This document shows positions 48,751-62,498 of a DNA stretch of 64,000 bases, piece by piece (position 1 is the stretch's first letter; each line of letters starts with the position of its first letter). The notes beneath the pieces were generated by a model. That model was given only the letters and a program-made list of their open reading frames with translations, had not been told where the DNA came from and made no database searches. The stretch spans positions 342,612 through 406,611 of the forward strand of contig NW_019776146.1 of assembly GCF_001039355.2 (NCBI RefSeq), written 5' to 3'. The position numbers and the translations under genes are program-made. This DNA comes from Lingula anatina (taxonomy: Eukaryota; Brachiopoda; Lingulata; Lingulida; Lingulidae).

Positions 48751-51140
48751 GGTAATGACTAGGACTATATTATCACCGAAAAAACTCCCAGTCGCTTATC
48801 CCATACAACTTTTTGAAAGTGCATAGCGAACTGGCTTAATTCAGATTACGGTTTCATATGAACCTAAATGGCTTAATAGCTAAATGAATATCTTAATATA
48901 AAAAAATCTAATTAAGATAATTGATAGCCAGTGGTTGTGTTATAAGCCATTTATTCCTTATTTATTCCACTGTGTACTGACGTGCTGACATATGCTTATA
49001 AAAAAATACAGGTAAGTAAAGCTTCATGTCGTTTATGCATAACAGGAGCCCAATGAACAACGCAGTAATGCATCATTTATTCCTAATCGATTATCTTTCA
49101 TGCATATAAACAGCTCGACAGTATCTGCGTGCATATGGCAAAACACATGTACCTGTAACGCGTCTTCATCTTCACTGAACATGTTGTCCTGGTTGCTTGA
49201 AAGATGTATCGGCGTTATGAAGCTGTTTAGTGTTTATTTATTTATTTAATCCTTCTGTTTCTGAAGAAGAGTCTGTCTCTTTGAAAACAAGAACGCACAA
49301 TTAAGGTAAGGTATGTAATGCACTAGTATGTAGATATTTTGTTATCATTAAAACGGAACGTGAAAGTGACGCCGATGTGGGTAACTGTGTGATAGAAACG
49401 TCTGTACACACCAGTGTTAAAACACATTGGCGTCTACAATAGTCTGCTCATAGTGTTTGATAATTAATTCCTCGTAAAAGCAATATATTTCTTTACTTGA
49501 CAGTTAAGATTATCGAATGGCAGTGTGATCATGGTCTTATATTTAGAAGACATCAGTTGTTGTATATTCTTGGATTAAGTAAGTAGTTTTATCTAAGTAG
49601 AGGTAAAAGAGTCATGTTCCAAGGCAAAAGGTCTCTAATGTGTCTTGTTTTTCTCTACAAACCATCGTGATAGGAAGGGCTACAGATTCTGGTGAGTGAA
49701 CCTTCATTCTGATTTACACGCATGTGTATCATGTTCTAACTAAACATATATCAATTATATGCACTGTGTTTCCAATGCATGATTTATGCGTTTCGTCATG
49801 CGGGTACATGGACAACTTAGATGAAATTCACTTTACTGTGCTAAGTCTCTCCAAGTATTCGATTATTGAATCAAAACAGGTGGTTCTGTAGTTAATTGTC
49901 ACCTTTGACCTTAAACCTTCACAGCTTGGGGATACGGAACTGCTTTTCAGAGTTATCTTTTGTCTTGAAGCAACACGTATTTGTTTGCATATCTCGCCTC
50001 AGACTGGTGTGTTATCGGATGACATCTTTACAAATTAAGGATTACATCATATTTAAAATAATTACTGTCCATTTATATTCAGCGTTACTAAACACATGTA
50101 TCCTTCAGCTTTTATTTTATAAGGGAATATGGCGCACGATTCAATTACGGTAATTGTTGAGCAAATGTTCAGTTTGGTTCAAGTAATCTCTTTAGGTTTA
50201 CAATACTTTGCCTATCTAAAATTGATAGAAATGCAAACATGTGAATAATATAAATGTAAGTTAAAGCACTTTGCTTTTGTAAATTAGAGTATAACTTTAG
50301 GAACGCGCTACATTTTTTTATTGATGAGTTGGTATTTAAAGCCAACGGTCAAGCAGAATTTAATAACATAAATTATCTTTTGTCAACTATTACATGAATG
50401 TGTCTTGTCACTGTCTTTTATAGTCCAGTGAACGCAGTTCGCACGAGTTCATGTTTCTAGGCAAATGTTTTTCTTAGAATTTCGTAGGTCAGGTGTTTTT
50501 TAGTAAAGATTTTAAATAAAGTGCTTTTACATTAATATCCTTTTTTGAAAAATTCGCTTATCTATTCCGTTAACGCGTTGATTTATTGCTAATTGCCTCA
50601 GTTGTTTGTTATGGATTTTTTAATGGAAGCATACATGTAGATAAGCATGATCAAAATTAGAAAAAAGCACAGATAACAAAAATAAAAACACACCGACAGG
50701 GCAGACAATCCATATTCCTCTACATGATACATGTTGTAAAGGTTGCACGCAAAAGACCAATTTGTCTAAAAGCTCAGTCCGTTATCACCCCTAATGTAGT
50801 AAGATTTTATACACAATAACAAGGTAATATAATCTAACACATGCACTTAGTTGATGTTTTACATTCTATATTTATGCTAAATTCTGTACTAACGTTACAT
50901 GATGGCCGAGTGCAAAAATAAACACTATTCATACTGTTGCAAAAGGCCAACTGTGAGATTCTAGCATCAACACCCGGTGTATATTTTAACTGCCATTTTC
51001 ATGGGAGCGTTATTTAATCGTATCGCATGATGATTTTAAATAAAACCTCCGGAGACCTTAAATGTTCGTGTTATTTGTCGTCATTTAAGCTTCGATCACA
51101 ACAGGACGCACGAATGTTAGGATCGTACGTTCCCTGTGAA

Positions 51141-51666
51141 TATTGGGTGCAGTAGAATCCGTGGAATTCGTAGAGGTAGAGGAAAGTTTGCAATGGAAAG
51201 GCGCAACTCTGCCTTGCGAGTCGCAGGGGCCACGTGAGATGTCCTTTCAAGAAGGGACAAGGTACGATGTCGTGGAAATTGTACTCATTTCTGAAGTTTG
51301 TCTTGCTACCTGCGTACGTGGTACGCATTTACCACTTATGAAGAGAATGCAAAGAACGGCGAAAGTAGCTTCACACTTGCCCCACAGGCTTTTAATGACG
51401 TACGTCAGTTTTGCCTCCTGTTCTTCCTTCTTTCTTTTTCCTCCTCCCTTCTTTTTCTGCTCTCTTATTTTTTCCTTAGCCTTTTGGAGGCATATTAGCG
51501 GCTGAATTGAGCAAAAATCGAAATTCATTGCTTGCGACGTGCGTCATGGACCGCGCTCGTATTGCGAACTCCTCGCGATCTCCTTGCGAGTGGAGCAAGT
51601 TATGCTTGCAGCCTCGCTGTTCGCAGATTATTCGTAGAATCTTTTGAACGTGTCCAATACCCAATA
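51141..51666. mobile_element. CpG-rich block with short inverted ends
   Basis: TATTGGGT at 51141-51148 is matched by ACCCAATA at 51659-51666. The interior is richer in GC and CpG than its surroundings and repeats TCGCAAG/CTTGCGAG words, like the 11283-12999 element and the block at 60400-60680. GTAGAATCTTTTGAACGTG at 51634 resembles TACGATTCTTTTGAACATG at 60598. The frames on both strands (51143-51505, 51247-51528) are by-products of this composition. Confidence 0.35.
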
Positions 51667-51935
51667 AAAATATGACAGTGGATTTGTATTGTTGTGAGAA
51701 AGCCTGGCCTTTTATAAGTTTACAATCATAAAGTGTAGTCTTTTAAGAAGTCTTTTAAAAATGTGAGTTTGCAGAACATGGCCAACATTTTACACGTGAA
51801 TTTAGACTAATAACTACTTTACCAAGTTGTTGTTAGAGCAGATGCATTCAATATTAAGTCTACCCTGTTGACATGACGTATTTATACCACGTGACCAGAA
51901 CGCCAATTTCGTGGTCCCATTTCACTCGGAATTAA

Positions 51936-52271
51936 AGGGATAATAACTCTTTGTATGAGATCTATATATTTCACAATACAAACATTGTGAATGACTCATA
52001 GAAATATAATATATTCTGTTTTACCACAAAACGGCAGTTATAGCTATTATTCTGATATCTGAGCTTGTCCATAGACCACGTGACCTCCTTTGATGGCTAT
52101 ACTCTGTTAAAATCTTTTAAGAGATTTTAACAAAAAACCTAACTTTTTAGAAAAAACAGGGACTAACTTTGAATTTAAAAATGGATTCATTAACCATTGG
52201 TAAGTAAGGGAAAATTGTTGTTTACTCCAGGAAAATTCATTTTTTGGCCGAAACGAAGAGCTATTATCCCT
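51936..52271. mobile_element. MITE with TTAA (or TA) target duplication, family 2
   Basis: The left end after TTAA (51932-51935) reads AGGGATAATAACTCTT. The right end, reverse-complemented, reads AGGGATAATAGCTCTT, followed by TTAA (52272-52275). It is 336 bp with no protein. A smaller internal inverted repeat (TTAAAATCTTTTAAGAGATTTTAA) lies near 52108. Confidence 0.75.
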
Positions 52272-52716
52272 TTAATCTTTTCGCCCTTTATCCAATTAAC
52301 GTTGTTTGGCTGTTAATCGTAAGTGGTCAGACTTATTCACAATAAATAGCACGGGGTGCCCATCCAATAACACAGATTATCAGACTGATTAATATTTAGT
52401 GGAATGCACTCGTTCGCCCCGGTCAATAGGGTCCTACATGTGCATTCTAGGCAAATTACCATCTATTTATGATCAGTGATTTTCTGGATGAACAAGGAAC
52501 ATAAAACGCATGAAAATATGCTCATGTTGTCTAGTTGGGACGACTTCCCACGCTCTCTCTACGCAATTTGTTTCGGTTTCTTTCTTTGCGTAGAAGACGA
52601 TTACTTCTGGTTTATCGCAAAATAAAAGGCTTTTTTAGAAAAAAAATTAACTGAAAAAAATTAAAGTAATAAACAGCGATGTGGCCCCAGAGTAGCCGTC
52701 TAACGACCTCACTCGC

Positions 52717-52744
52717 AAAAAAAAAAAAAAAAAAAAAAAAAAAA
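52717..52744. repeat. Poly(A) tract
   Basis: 28 uninterrupted A. The preceding 40 nt (GTGGCCCCAGAGTAGCCGTCTAACGACC... in part) faintly recall a tRNA 5' half, so a retroposed tail is possible, but no target duplication was found. Confidence 0.9.
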
Positions 52745-54042
52745 GCCGGGAAGGTTGAGAACGTAAGTAAGCTGAAGCATGTGTCTCAGTGTAAATGAAT
52801 GCAGCATGGGTACCTTAGGCACGTGCAGATATTGACGTGTACCTAGTAGGCTACCTAGTACTAGTTGCATCCAATCCAAGGCAACGCGACTAACTTGAAA
52901 ATTAACTGTGATTAGAATGTATATTCATGTTTAATTCTGTACACATATTACATACAAAAAAAAAAGATTGAGTGTTGAATGTGGAGTGGGATCAGTCAGG
53001 GCGGAATTAAGACGACTGTCATAAGTTAGAATATGATGTGTCTTTCTCTCGTATTTTTATGTCTGAAAACAAAGGTAAGAATATATTTGGTTTTTACCCA
53101 GATTGTGAGCCAATTGCTCTCTTGGCTAATACTGTGAAGTCATTTTTTCGTAGTCGACTATCCAAAATTACTGTTACCAAAACATACAAAACTACATTCT
53201 TTTGTGAGACAGGTTCAGTCGCTGTAAAAACGAAACCCATCTTAGGTAGTTGAATTCATACATTGTTTCCAACAGAGTTAATTAAAATTACAATGTGGCA
53301 CACAAAAAATCTCTGCTTGCTTGCTGGTCACTTTGCGCACACAAATCAACCGACATAACCGCATACATTCATAATTGCTATGCGAGTTTGGTGTCTGGTA
53401 ATATGATATGACCCGTTCCCAGGGATTTGCTGTCTAATCACGTTGAACATGCCATTTTTTCGTGTAACCAGCATAATTTGGTGAGGTGATATTTCACAAT
53501 TACCGCTCTCTACCGATAGGTTTTGACTTAAACATCTCCTCTCTCTGCAATTACCCAGTCTATAACCCTACCGACTACAGTCATGTTTCTCTTTAATTTC
53601 TATCCTTCAAAATAATTTCAAAGTTTCAACTTTTTTCCTTTGGCAATTCCTTGCCCACAGACGAGGAGCCAAGAATCATTGGAGACTATATGTATCATAT
53701 AATACGCAAACCCTTTCACTAAGCTTAACCTCTGCCGTAACCTGGGAGGAGACAGTGAGGTTCATCTTTTTAGTAAGATCCAGCAACAAGTGATTTACTG
53801 TCGTAGCACGCTAACTTTACGGCTTACGTCCGTGTTCCAAAACTTCACAGTTACCTCCTTCTACTAATTGGTTGCTACTTCGTGTACCCGTGTAGTGACA
53901 GTAATGAAATACATGTAAATCAGTGGTCTATGTGAAGACGTGCGCTGGTGGGCCTTCCCGTCATTTGGCTCACAACCTCAATAGTGCGGCACTACACATT
54001 GGTTCACGCACACAGACTCAGATAGAGATGCGCACATAACAG

Positions 54043-54045
<3 letters not shown>

Positions 54046-54089
<44 letters not shown>
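54046..54089. repeat. (GA)n microsatellite
   Basis: About 22 uninterrupted GA units. Confidence 0.95.
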
Positions 54090-54092
<3 letters not shown>

Positions 54093-55810
54093 CGCATTCA
54101 TTTTCAGAAATGAGCCATCTGCGTTTAGCTGTCAAATCTGTCATGTCCGTCTTTCCTAGACAATACGCAAAATACCTGGAATTCAACGCTAATAGATTGT
54201 GAACTGTTTTAATAAGCTGTTTTGATGGAAATATAATTATTTCGTGCTAACGCATTTAATGCCCCAAGAGAGAGAGCTGTTTACTAGCATCAAATTTCCT
54301 GAAACTGAGCCATTTAACAATCAGTCCCCCAAGGGGCTGAATGCTCTGAGCTAAACCTACGTAATTCTTTAGTAGAGGTATTTAACCTTGATAAAGGACC
54401 GTTTTTTTATAAATCACTTAAAATTTATGTATCCTCCGCTAAGAGGGCGTGATTATCTTCGCGTACATATCAATTTTAAGGACTCTCTTTCCTTTTCCAA
54501 TTTGCATGTAAATCGAATGGAAAGCCACGGTATAGTTTATACTAATTTGTCTTACAGTGGCGGACCCGGGGGCACAATGGACCACACTTGCTTTCTCACT
54601 CATTCATATATAGCATTGCAAGCCAAACGAGACAAAAATCAAATGATTTTACCATCACTGTACATATTCCTATATATTACTGTGGAATTGCCCTCGTCAG
54701 GTAACTTATCTTCTGTGTGCTTGTGTCTCCTCCACGTGCGGTTATTAACAAAATAAGGATTCGCCAGTGTCTTATACCTTCCTTTGGCCAGGGTCCATTA
54801 AATATTTTAATATGCCAACTGAACAAGGCTCAATCGTGATCGTGGAGGAAATAATTTTCATACGTTTTATATACAGTCAACGTGTGCATTAGATCAAGTG
54901 TAGGGGTAAGCTTGGAGGAAAATGTAAATCATATGTCCCATGAGGTTGTTTCTGATTATTCATATAGCAAAACTTGGTTGTTTAGATTTGGATAAGTCGA
55001 CCAAATTAAAAATATAGAACTTGCGGGTTTTGGATAGGGTATACCCTGGCCAATATGGGAAAATTCTTGGAAAATTCATTTTTCTTTATTAAGGTCTAAC
55101 CCCAACTGGCCTTTCCAGGTCGATATGATATTTCACACATCCGTCTAATGGCATTGTGATGTCAACAAAAGTAATCACTCAACACCACTTGTGCACTTGG
55201 CGTAGCACGTGTAGATTCTTGCACAGATCTCCTGATGGGGAATTCATGCAACCTTTAATATAAATGGAATGAAATATGTGTCAGTGACTCACAGAATAGG
55301 CTGGTGTAATGTGCTGTGGCTGTTCTCAAACTTCCACCAAAAATTGGCTTGTCAACCAACAGCTTTCACCTTTGGTCGACGTCACCGAACAACATTTAAC
55401 AGCTTCGATTTTGTCTTAGATGTGGTGATTGTTATACCCATGTAACTAATACAGCTTTTTTTCGAAATAATAATATTAATAATTATTACAACAGTATTGA
55501 GTCCACTAATATTGTTAAATAGATTAGCTTTGGTGTTTAAATAATTTCACCATAAGATCGACTTGAATAGGGCGAATTCTAACATAACGCGAATTCTAAA
55601 TTTTGTATAGAAAATGATAGCTTGTTTTCTTTTGTCCATCATACCGCTGTGAATCAACATTTTTATCAGCGTGTAACTGACTACGGTCTCTGTCACCTGT
55701 CTGTAATTTTAACTCAGGTAAGATCGAATGACTGACTATACTTAAAAACGCATAGGGTTGAAGCAAAAACTTTTCTTGTTATTCCCATGGGGCTGCTCTC
55801 CGGGCACCAG

Positions 55811-55831
55811 TATATATATATATATATATAC
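55811..55831. repeat. (TA)n microsatellite
   Basis: About ten TA units. Confidence 0.9.
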
Positions 55832-57575
55832 ACATCAAGTTCGTACGTATATTAAGAGGTCTTGCTTCTTCTTACCACTTGTATTACCTGCTGGGACAGA
55901 TGGCTCGTTCTTATGTGTTAATATCGAGAGGATTTAATTGCTTGATAAGTTCGCAAAAAACACATTTGATTAGTTTCTAATGTCAAACACCATGGTCGTG
56001 CTTGTTTACGGCTTGCTGGACACATTCGTGATGTGGCTGTCCCGCACTGGTTGTATGCGTTTCGGCGGCAGTGGCTGAGACGTCATTTAGCAAAACTTTT
56101 TTCAGATTCTAATACATTATTATTACATGTTACAGCCGTGTCAAAAGGCCATTCACTGTCGGGCATACATATATCATGTGATATTATGTACTAGTACATA
56201 TCTCTTATGTTTTACTTGTCTTTTTCGTATTGTTTTAGGCGGCAAAGCTAGCCGGTATAAAATCTTGATCCAATATCTGCAAAAATGTCTGTACTATCGA
56301 TCGGTGAAAGAAAACAACGCTTGAGATTCTGCATTCGAACAGAGTAACGAGCATAGGGCAATCTATCAAAGAAATAATGACATCCTTTCCTTATGTCTGT
56401 ATATAGTTTTGATTTCCATTTTGGCTTCTTTATCCAAAATTTTGTTATCCGAGACACTTAACGCCACAGTCAAGGAAAGTCCCATGCCAGGAATAAAAAA
56501 AAAGTCCGTTAAACAGAGGGTAAACTTGATTTGTTTGTGTGGAACGGGTATTACAGTTATGTTTGATTTTTGATTTTGTGTCTCGGGCTCTTAACAGACT
56601 TTTTCAACCTTCTGGTAGGTCACATCGCACCGGCGTACTCAGGTTGTACATGTGGAGATTTCGACCAACCGCTGCTACGACCTTTTGAAAAATATATCCG
56701 ATTTATAGGATTTTTAAGTAATTAGACTGATCTATAACTACACCCTTTTTTACCCTTTTATAATGTATTAGGTCCAGATCTGATTCCGCAACCTTGCTCT
56801 GAAATGGTGGAAATCGTCTCCCTGTATTCGCCAACATTATGACGTTTGAGGCACCTCAGTGACTAAAGAAAATACATTTCAACCAGCAAAGGAAGGTGCG
56901 CCAGTTGTTCTTTACGGGTGTGATACTGGACTTCACTCAATGTGTATTTAATCAACAATAGCAAATAATCATATTGTTCTTTAAGCATAGGCAACAAAAT
57001 CCGATAAACATTTCAATTCAGTTTTCCATTCAGGTTTATCGACCTCGTAGCACACTTTCCGTACTCGGCAGCCAGATATCGATGAAGTGGCAGAGTTAAC
57101 AATGATGCTGCGTACAGATGTCATCTGAACCGAAACACATTTTCTGTTATAGATCATGATAATAACCGCATATCCCGTTTCTTTTGGCCAATACACCCAG
57201 CACGTGCAGATTCCGTATGAGTTGCCACACATTGTTGCTAACACACATAAGTCTTAACAGAATGTCATGGTCGCGTTTGCTGCCAATCAGGTTTAATGGG
57301 GATATCTGTCAGTCAACAAGTGATTCATCATATCAAATGACACAGCTTTCGTACTTAATTGAGAACGATTGTTCGATGCTATCAGTCATTCAATTATTCT
57401 ACTATTAAAAGCAATTATGCATGAGCAAAGCACAGTCGTGAATTAAGAGTAGCTATTGGTGCAAGATTGCTGCACAATATTGACGGTCACGTTCACAATG
57501 TACAGCCATCGGTGCTTAGGTTCAAGGTTGTAAATTATAAGTTGCTTGCTGATTGGTCCACATGAGGCTGCTGTT

Positions 57576-58226
57576 GAGTGACATAACCTAGCCAAACAGA
57601 TTGCGTTGACTCCGACCTAGCCAACAAGCCTGTATTGACTGCAATCTAGCCAACCAGACTGTGTTGACTCCGACCTAGCCAACCAGGCTGTTCCCTACAA
57701 CCTAGTCAACCAAGTTGTGTTTACTTCAACCTAGTCAACCAGGCTATGTTGACTGCAACCTAGCCAACCAAGCTATGTTGACTGCAACCTAGCCAACCAA
57801 GCTGTGTTGTCTTGCAACCTAGTTAACCAAGTAGTTTTTACTGCAACCTAGTCAAGCAGGCTATGTTGACTGCAACCTAGCCAACCAAGTTGAATTGACT
57901 GCAACCTAGCCAACCAGGCTGTGTTGCCTGTAACCTAGTCAACCAAGTTGTGTTGACTGCAGCCTAGTCGAACAGGCCATGTTAACTGCCACCTAGCCAA
58001 ACAGGTTGTTTTGAATGTCACCTTGTGTTGACTGCAACCTAGCCAGCCAGGCTGTGTTGACTGTCACCTTGCCAAACAGGTTGTGTTGACTGCAACCTAG
58101 CCAACCAAGTTGTGTTAACTGCAACCTAGCCAAACAGGTTTTGTTGACTGTCACCTTGCCAACTAGACTGTGTCGACTGCAATCAAGCCAACCAGAGTAT
58201 GGTGATTACAATCCAGCTGAACAGGA
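57576..58226. repeat. Minisatellite, about 22 copies of a 29-base unit
   Basis: The unit contains GACTGCAACCTAGCCAACCA followed by (A/G)GCTGTGTT with many substitutions (CTAGTCAACC, TGTCACCTTGCC, ACTCCGACC). The unit length is not a multiple of three and no frame stays open, so it is not coding. Divergence between units is higher at both edges than in the centre. Confidence 0.95.
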
Positions 58227-58943
58227 GCCTATCCTATTTCATGATGTGTGACCCATTAGCCAGCCACCCCTCGTTATTTACCGTTCACCAAATCCCGCTT
58301 TGTCAACACGTGCAAACCGTTCACATTTTTTTCACTTTTGATATTACCTATTGATAGCTACACCAGAGAAAGGGTTCACAACATGTGTTCATTTCCGGTT
58401 GCAAATGTTGATTGCAATGAGTCGAAATTGATCACCTATCCAACCCGTTCAAACTGCGGGATGTTATTAATAGGTTAAAGACACGCAACTGGCTTTAATG
58501 TACCTGTAGAGTAGAATCAATGTGAGCTTTATAGACTTAGTGCGAACAGCACCATTAACAGACAAATGGAACAGCGTCCAAGGAGCCAACGAGATGTCGA
58601 TTATCCATTCGCTCACATTACAAGCGTTAGGGTCGAAACGATTGTTCGTAGATTCTAGGTGACAGTATAATATTCCCAGAAGATCAAGAAGTTTTGCTGT
58701 AGTAACATCACTTTGACCTCCAGAAGGTGACAAGGTAAGTGCAAGAATTCTGATGGGAGGTTTTTCTCTGGTTTTGGAATTTGAAATCCCGATCAGAATG
58801 ACAGCATGTAATTTAACGGTTTGGACACACCCAGGAATAAATAGTCATGGGAGAAAATATCCACTGTATATATCTGTAGGTAGATAGATAGATTGAAGGG
58901 TGCAAGTTAGGGAGGTGGTAAAATGGTTAGGTTGTAGCCTCAT

Positions 58944-58948
<5 letters not shown>

Positions 58949-58975
<27 letters not shown>
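58949..58975. repeat. (GA)n microsatellite
   Basis: About 13 GA units. Confidence 0.95.
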
Positions 58976-58978
<3 letters not shown>

Positions 58979-61113
58979 CAGTACATACTAACGATGTGAC
59001 TGTTAACACACAACATGATTTTACCCACATAGCACCACAATCTTACATAGCACTTTATTTAACATGCACTGTACTAGTATGTGTGTGCATATACAACGAC
59101 GTTAAGAATCACATTAAAGTATGATTTTATTCATTCACACGAATCCTGACTTCGCAAAATATTATTGTACCTTGTTTCCATAGTGGCTATAAGTAATAGA
59201 CGTAATATAGAAAAAAGCTATGAATAAAGCGGTTCAATGTAGCTGGTATCATTTAACAAAACACATGGCCAGAACAAGATATGCAAATGCCCCTGTAAGC
59301 AAATTAAATCACGTAGTGTATAGATTTTAGAATAATGGCGTCATCTGTTGTAGACTAGCATTAATGTATTAAATCTGGATGATTGTGACAGTTTGTAACG
59401 TAGTCATCGGAACGCTAATTCTAATGCATTCACTGAGTCTTTTATTTAGCTTAAAATCAAATCGGATGACGGTCATCGATAAAAGTCACTTAGACGAACA
59501 TAAATGTTATCCCAAAAGACAAATAAAAAACTAATGCGGTGGAAATGGTATTACGCATGTTATTAATGCCGGCATGGATATATAGAGAAGTCTGAACACG
59601 ACTTAACTCGGCCGTGCTTCACTGCAGAGCATTTATCAGTTTCAATGTTCGCAGTATTCACCCTCCAGCCTTGATTGATCAGAGAAGCTGAAGTACCGAC
59701 AATATTCCCGTTGTTATGAAGTCAAAAGCAGTATCTAGACAAGGACACTTTCCTATAATCCTACTTTACTGGCGCTTAGAACCAGTCCAATTAATTTAAC
59801 TGTTTGGATTTAAGATGCACGCGTGCCTGCATTATCGAATATACTTCATTTTCCCCTATAAGTGCAGTACCAATATATGCCATGTGAGACGTGCTTTATA
59901 CAGTAAAGAAGACCTTTTACTCTACATGGACACATCACCAATATGTTTTTTTTTATTTCAAAGCTGGGTCTCTTACTGTAAGTCCTCGATAATGTAAACA
60001 AGTTAATTGTTTCTAGTAACAGTTCACCAAGTAGGCCAACTGCATGAGACCGTCTACACGAACAGCCAAGTCCCGGAGCATGGTGTGTTATTGGCGTATC
60101 AGATCAGGTTCGAAACATTGCCATTTCTGTTATCATTGTTTCTTTAAAAAATAACGTGGGAGGAAAAAGACGGATTGCGGAATCACAATTTCTGCGGAGG
60201 CCGGTATCGTAGCGAGAAAACCAAACTACAGATTTTGTTGAAAAGTTAATGCGATTTCCTGTAAGGCGGCAGTGGCAAATGCGGAAACGCGAGGCTAAAC
60301 CCTACTACTCAGACCACAATGTTCGCCAGTATTCTGTTACAAATTTATTGTATCGACTATACTTCAATTTTATATACTATTACAGAGGTCCCTGATATGA
60401 GAAGGTTGTTAAGTCCCCTTTACACTGAGCTGCGACATTTGTGCGTCCCTTCTACGACCATGAGCAGGACGCTAGATGGTCGCCAAAGCAAGCAAAGCGA
60501 TGCTTGTGTCTCCTTTCTGCAACCACAGCAATGCTTCAGCCTCCTCTCTGCCCCCCCCCCCCCCATTAGTCACCTTGCAGCGACCGAGTACTTTTGTACG
60601 ATTCTTTTGAACATGCGTGTTCAAAACTGCGCCGACCATGGCGTCCACAGCGCACAAGCATCTTGAAGGTCAACGTACCGCCAATGAACCTCCAACGGCC
60701 TCCGTGTCAAATTTGTGGCTGCACAAGGGTAACCCTCCAGAGTAAAGTTTTTTTTTTTACCATGAATGCTACAGATAACGAATTGCATCGTTTATCATAG
60801 TTGCATCAATTGTCAAATCATCTTGCAGCATTTTTTCCTAATTGTTTAACCTTGGTCTTTTTTCTAACGGTGGACGCATCACAAATGCAATAGAAATACT
60901 CATTCCTTGACCAAGATTGTCAGCTCATAATTAATACTTTGCAAAAATGTAAAAAAGATGAATACCATTGCAGTGAGCGAGCAGTGTGTGCCCATTTTGT
61001 CAGTCTCAGGTACTGCAGTTCACTGTGCCATTTATGTCCAACTGTAAACATCTATCTTTTTAAACTCTGTAATAGGATATTATGTGGGGGCAAATAAAAT
61101 TCTGAAGGAATCG

Positions 61114-61114
<1 letters not shown>

Positions 61115-61193
<79 letters not shown>
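61115..61193. repeat. (TA)n microsatellite
   Basis: About 39 TA units with a single interruption (ATATGTATA). Confidence 0.95.
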
Positions 61194-62322
61194 TTGATAG
61201 AGATGATGATATTATTCAATTCTTTGTTGGGTCAAGCATAAGAGATTATTTCGGCTTATGTTTTTAAAAAAGAAATAAATAAACAAGAAAATGCATAGAA
61301 AGTCATATGCCACTTTGAAAAAAGGAATTCTTGTACATGTGGCATTCCATTCTGCTTCGAAATGTCAACCCACAAGATGTCATTAATGATCTATGCGGCT
61401 TGGAGCAGCTGGCAGTTTTAATCCCAGACTCGTGGGCGAACCCCCTTACATGTGTATTTGACCTTCATGTATGTGTGTATTTAGTAAGTGACATACATTG
61501 CGTATTAAGCATGTGCGCGTGGCGTAAACGACACACTTATGTCCGTAGTGGGTTTAAACTGGCAAACGATCATTTGCCGTGAAATCTATACTACTATCAC
61601 GCGACTCTCCGTACTACATGTAAACCTCAAAACCGGTGCCTGCATTGAGTTTGTCGTGGAAGAATGCTCTGGAGTGTCTCGTATGTATGTCTTGTGTGCT
61701 TTTTCTGTAACGAAATTATGCTTGTTTTAAAAGTGCTCGGTGTCTTACCAGTCAAGTGTATAGTCTTCAATAAAATGATGCGATTCACTCTTTACAGTAA
61801 AACTCATATGTTACGCGCTAGTCCCGTTTATTGTCATTGAAATATTCCATTTATATGTATGGTCATTCCAGAGTATAAGAGACAACCGTCTTAGTCGATA
61901 TTCCTACGGAAGAATTCGTTGACCACTTAATTAAGTCATGCGCCATATATAAGCCACTTAATTAAGTCATATGTCCTATCTAAAGCAGATGGTAAAGTCA
62001 CATTGTATCCTGTATAATAACGTCACTTTGTCTTATCCGAATCTTAATATACTGTAAGGTTGGTATTTCTGTCACTCGTTCTGAAGTCTTGAAAATGTAT
62101 TAAATATACGAGTAATGCTTTGGTGGGTGTGGAAAGCATATCTGTGGTTGCCTGAATGTTTATTTGTGAATTTTCAGAAAAATGGCTTTAAAGAAATAAG
62201 AGGTGAGAGCGGAGATGTAATTTGGAGGCCACGGTAGCCATCCATACTATACTTCTTTATTCTGTATCATTTTATGCATGTTTTGGATACGCATATGGTG
62301 TTGTTTTAATTGCCACAAGTTA

Positions 62323-62498
62323 AGGGTCATTCAGAACAGTGGACTAACTAGTCCAAGAGCCAAATCTGGCCGACCCACTTGAATACTCCCCCACAGGATA
62401 TCTATTCAATGTCTATGAGTGGATTCGACGGCAAGCTTTGTAGTGGGTCGCCATATTTGACCCTCGGACTAGTTAGTCCCCTATTCTGAACGGGTCCT
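62323..62498. mobile_element. Palindromic MITE, copy 2 (TA target duplication)
   Basis: Same family as 26418-26592 but inverted relative to it, 176 bp, TA on both sides. The terminal repeats are less well matched to each other than in copy 1 (GTCATTCAGAACAGTGG against ACCCGTTCAGAATAGGG), so this copy looks older. The interior GATATCTATTCA and GACGGCAAGCTT match copy 1 after reversal. Confidence 0.85.

Larger units (their letters stand above)
44601..51140. other. Intergenic region, no gene seen
   Basis: About 6.5 kb of AT-rich sequence with one dispersed-repeat copy (48560-48700) and an AAAT microsatellite. The longest frame (47504-47959) starts at GTG and has no recognisable domain. Confidence 0.5.
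52276..57575. other. Intergenic region, no gene seen
   Basis: About 5.3 kb with a poly(A) tract, GA and TA microsatellites and otherwise AT-rich sequence. No exon recognised. Confidence 0.5.
58227..62322. other. Intergenic region, no gene seen
   Basis: AT-rich sequence with GA and TA microsatellites and a GC-richer block at 60400-60680 that includes a poly(C) run. No exon or RNA gene recognised. Confidence 0.5.

Noticed and set aside
51143-51505. 120-codon frame with acidic N-terminal part
   Set aside because: It lies in a CpG-rich repeat-like block with an overlapping long frame on the other strand; no domain recognised.
54558-54580. CAGTGGCGGACCCGGGGG, like one end of the MITE at 17681
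   Set aside because: No matching opposite end was found nearby, so it was not called as an element.
60050-60125. Possible tRNA (GGTTCGAAAC near 60110)
   Set aside because: Only a B-box-like word; no matching stems or A box at the right distance.
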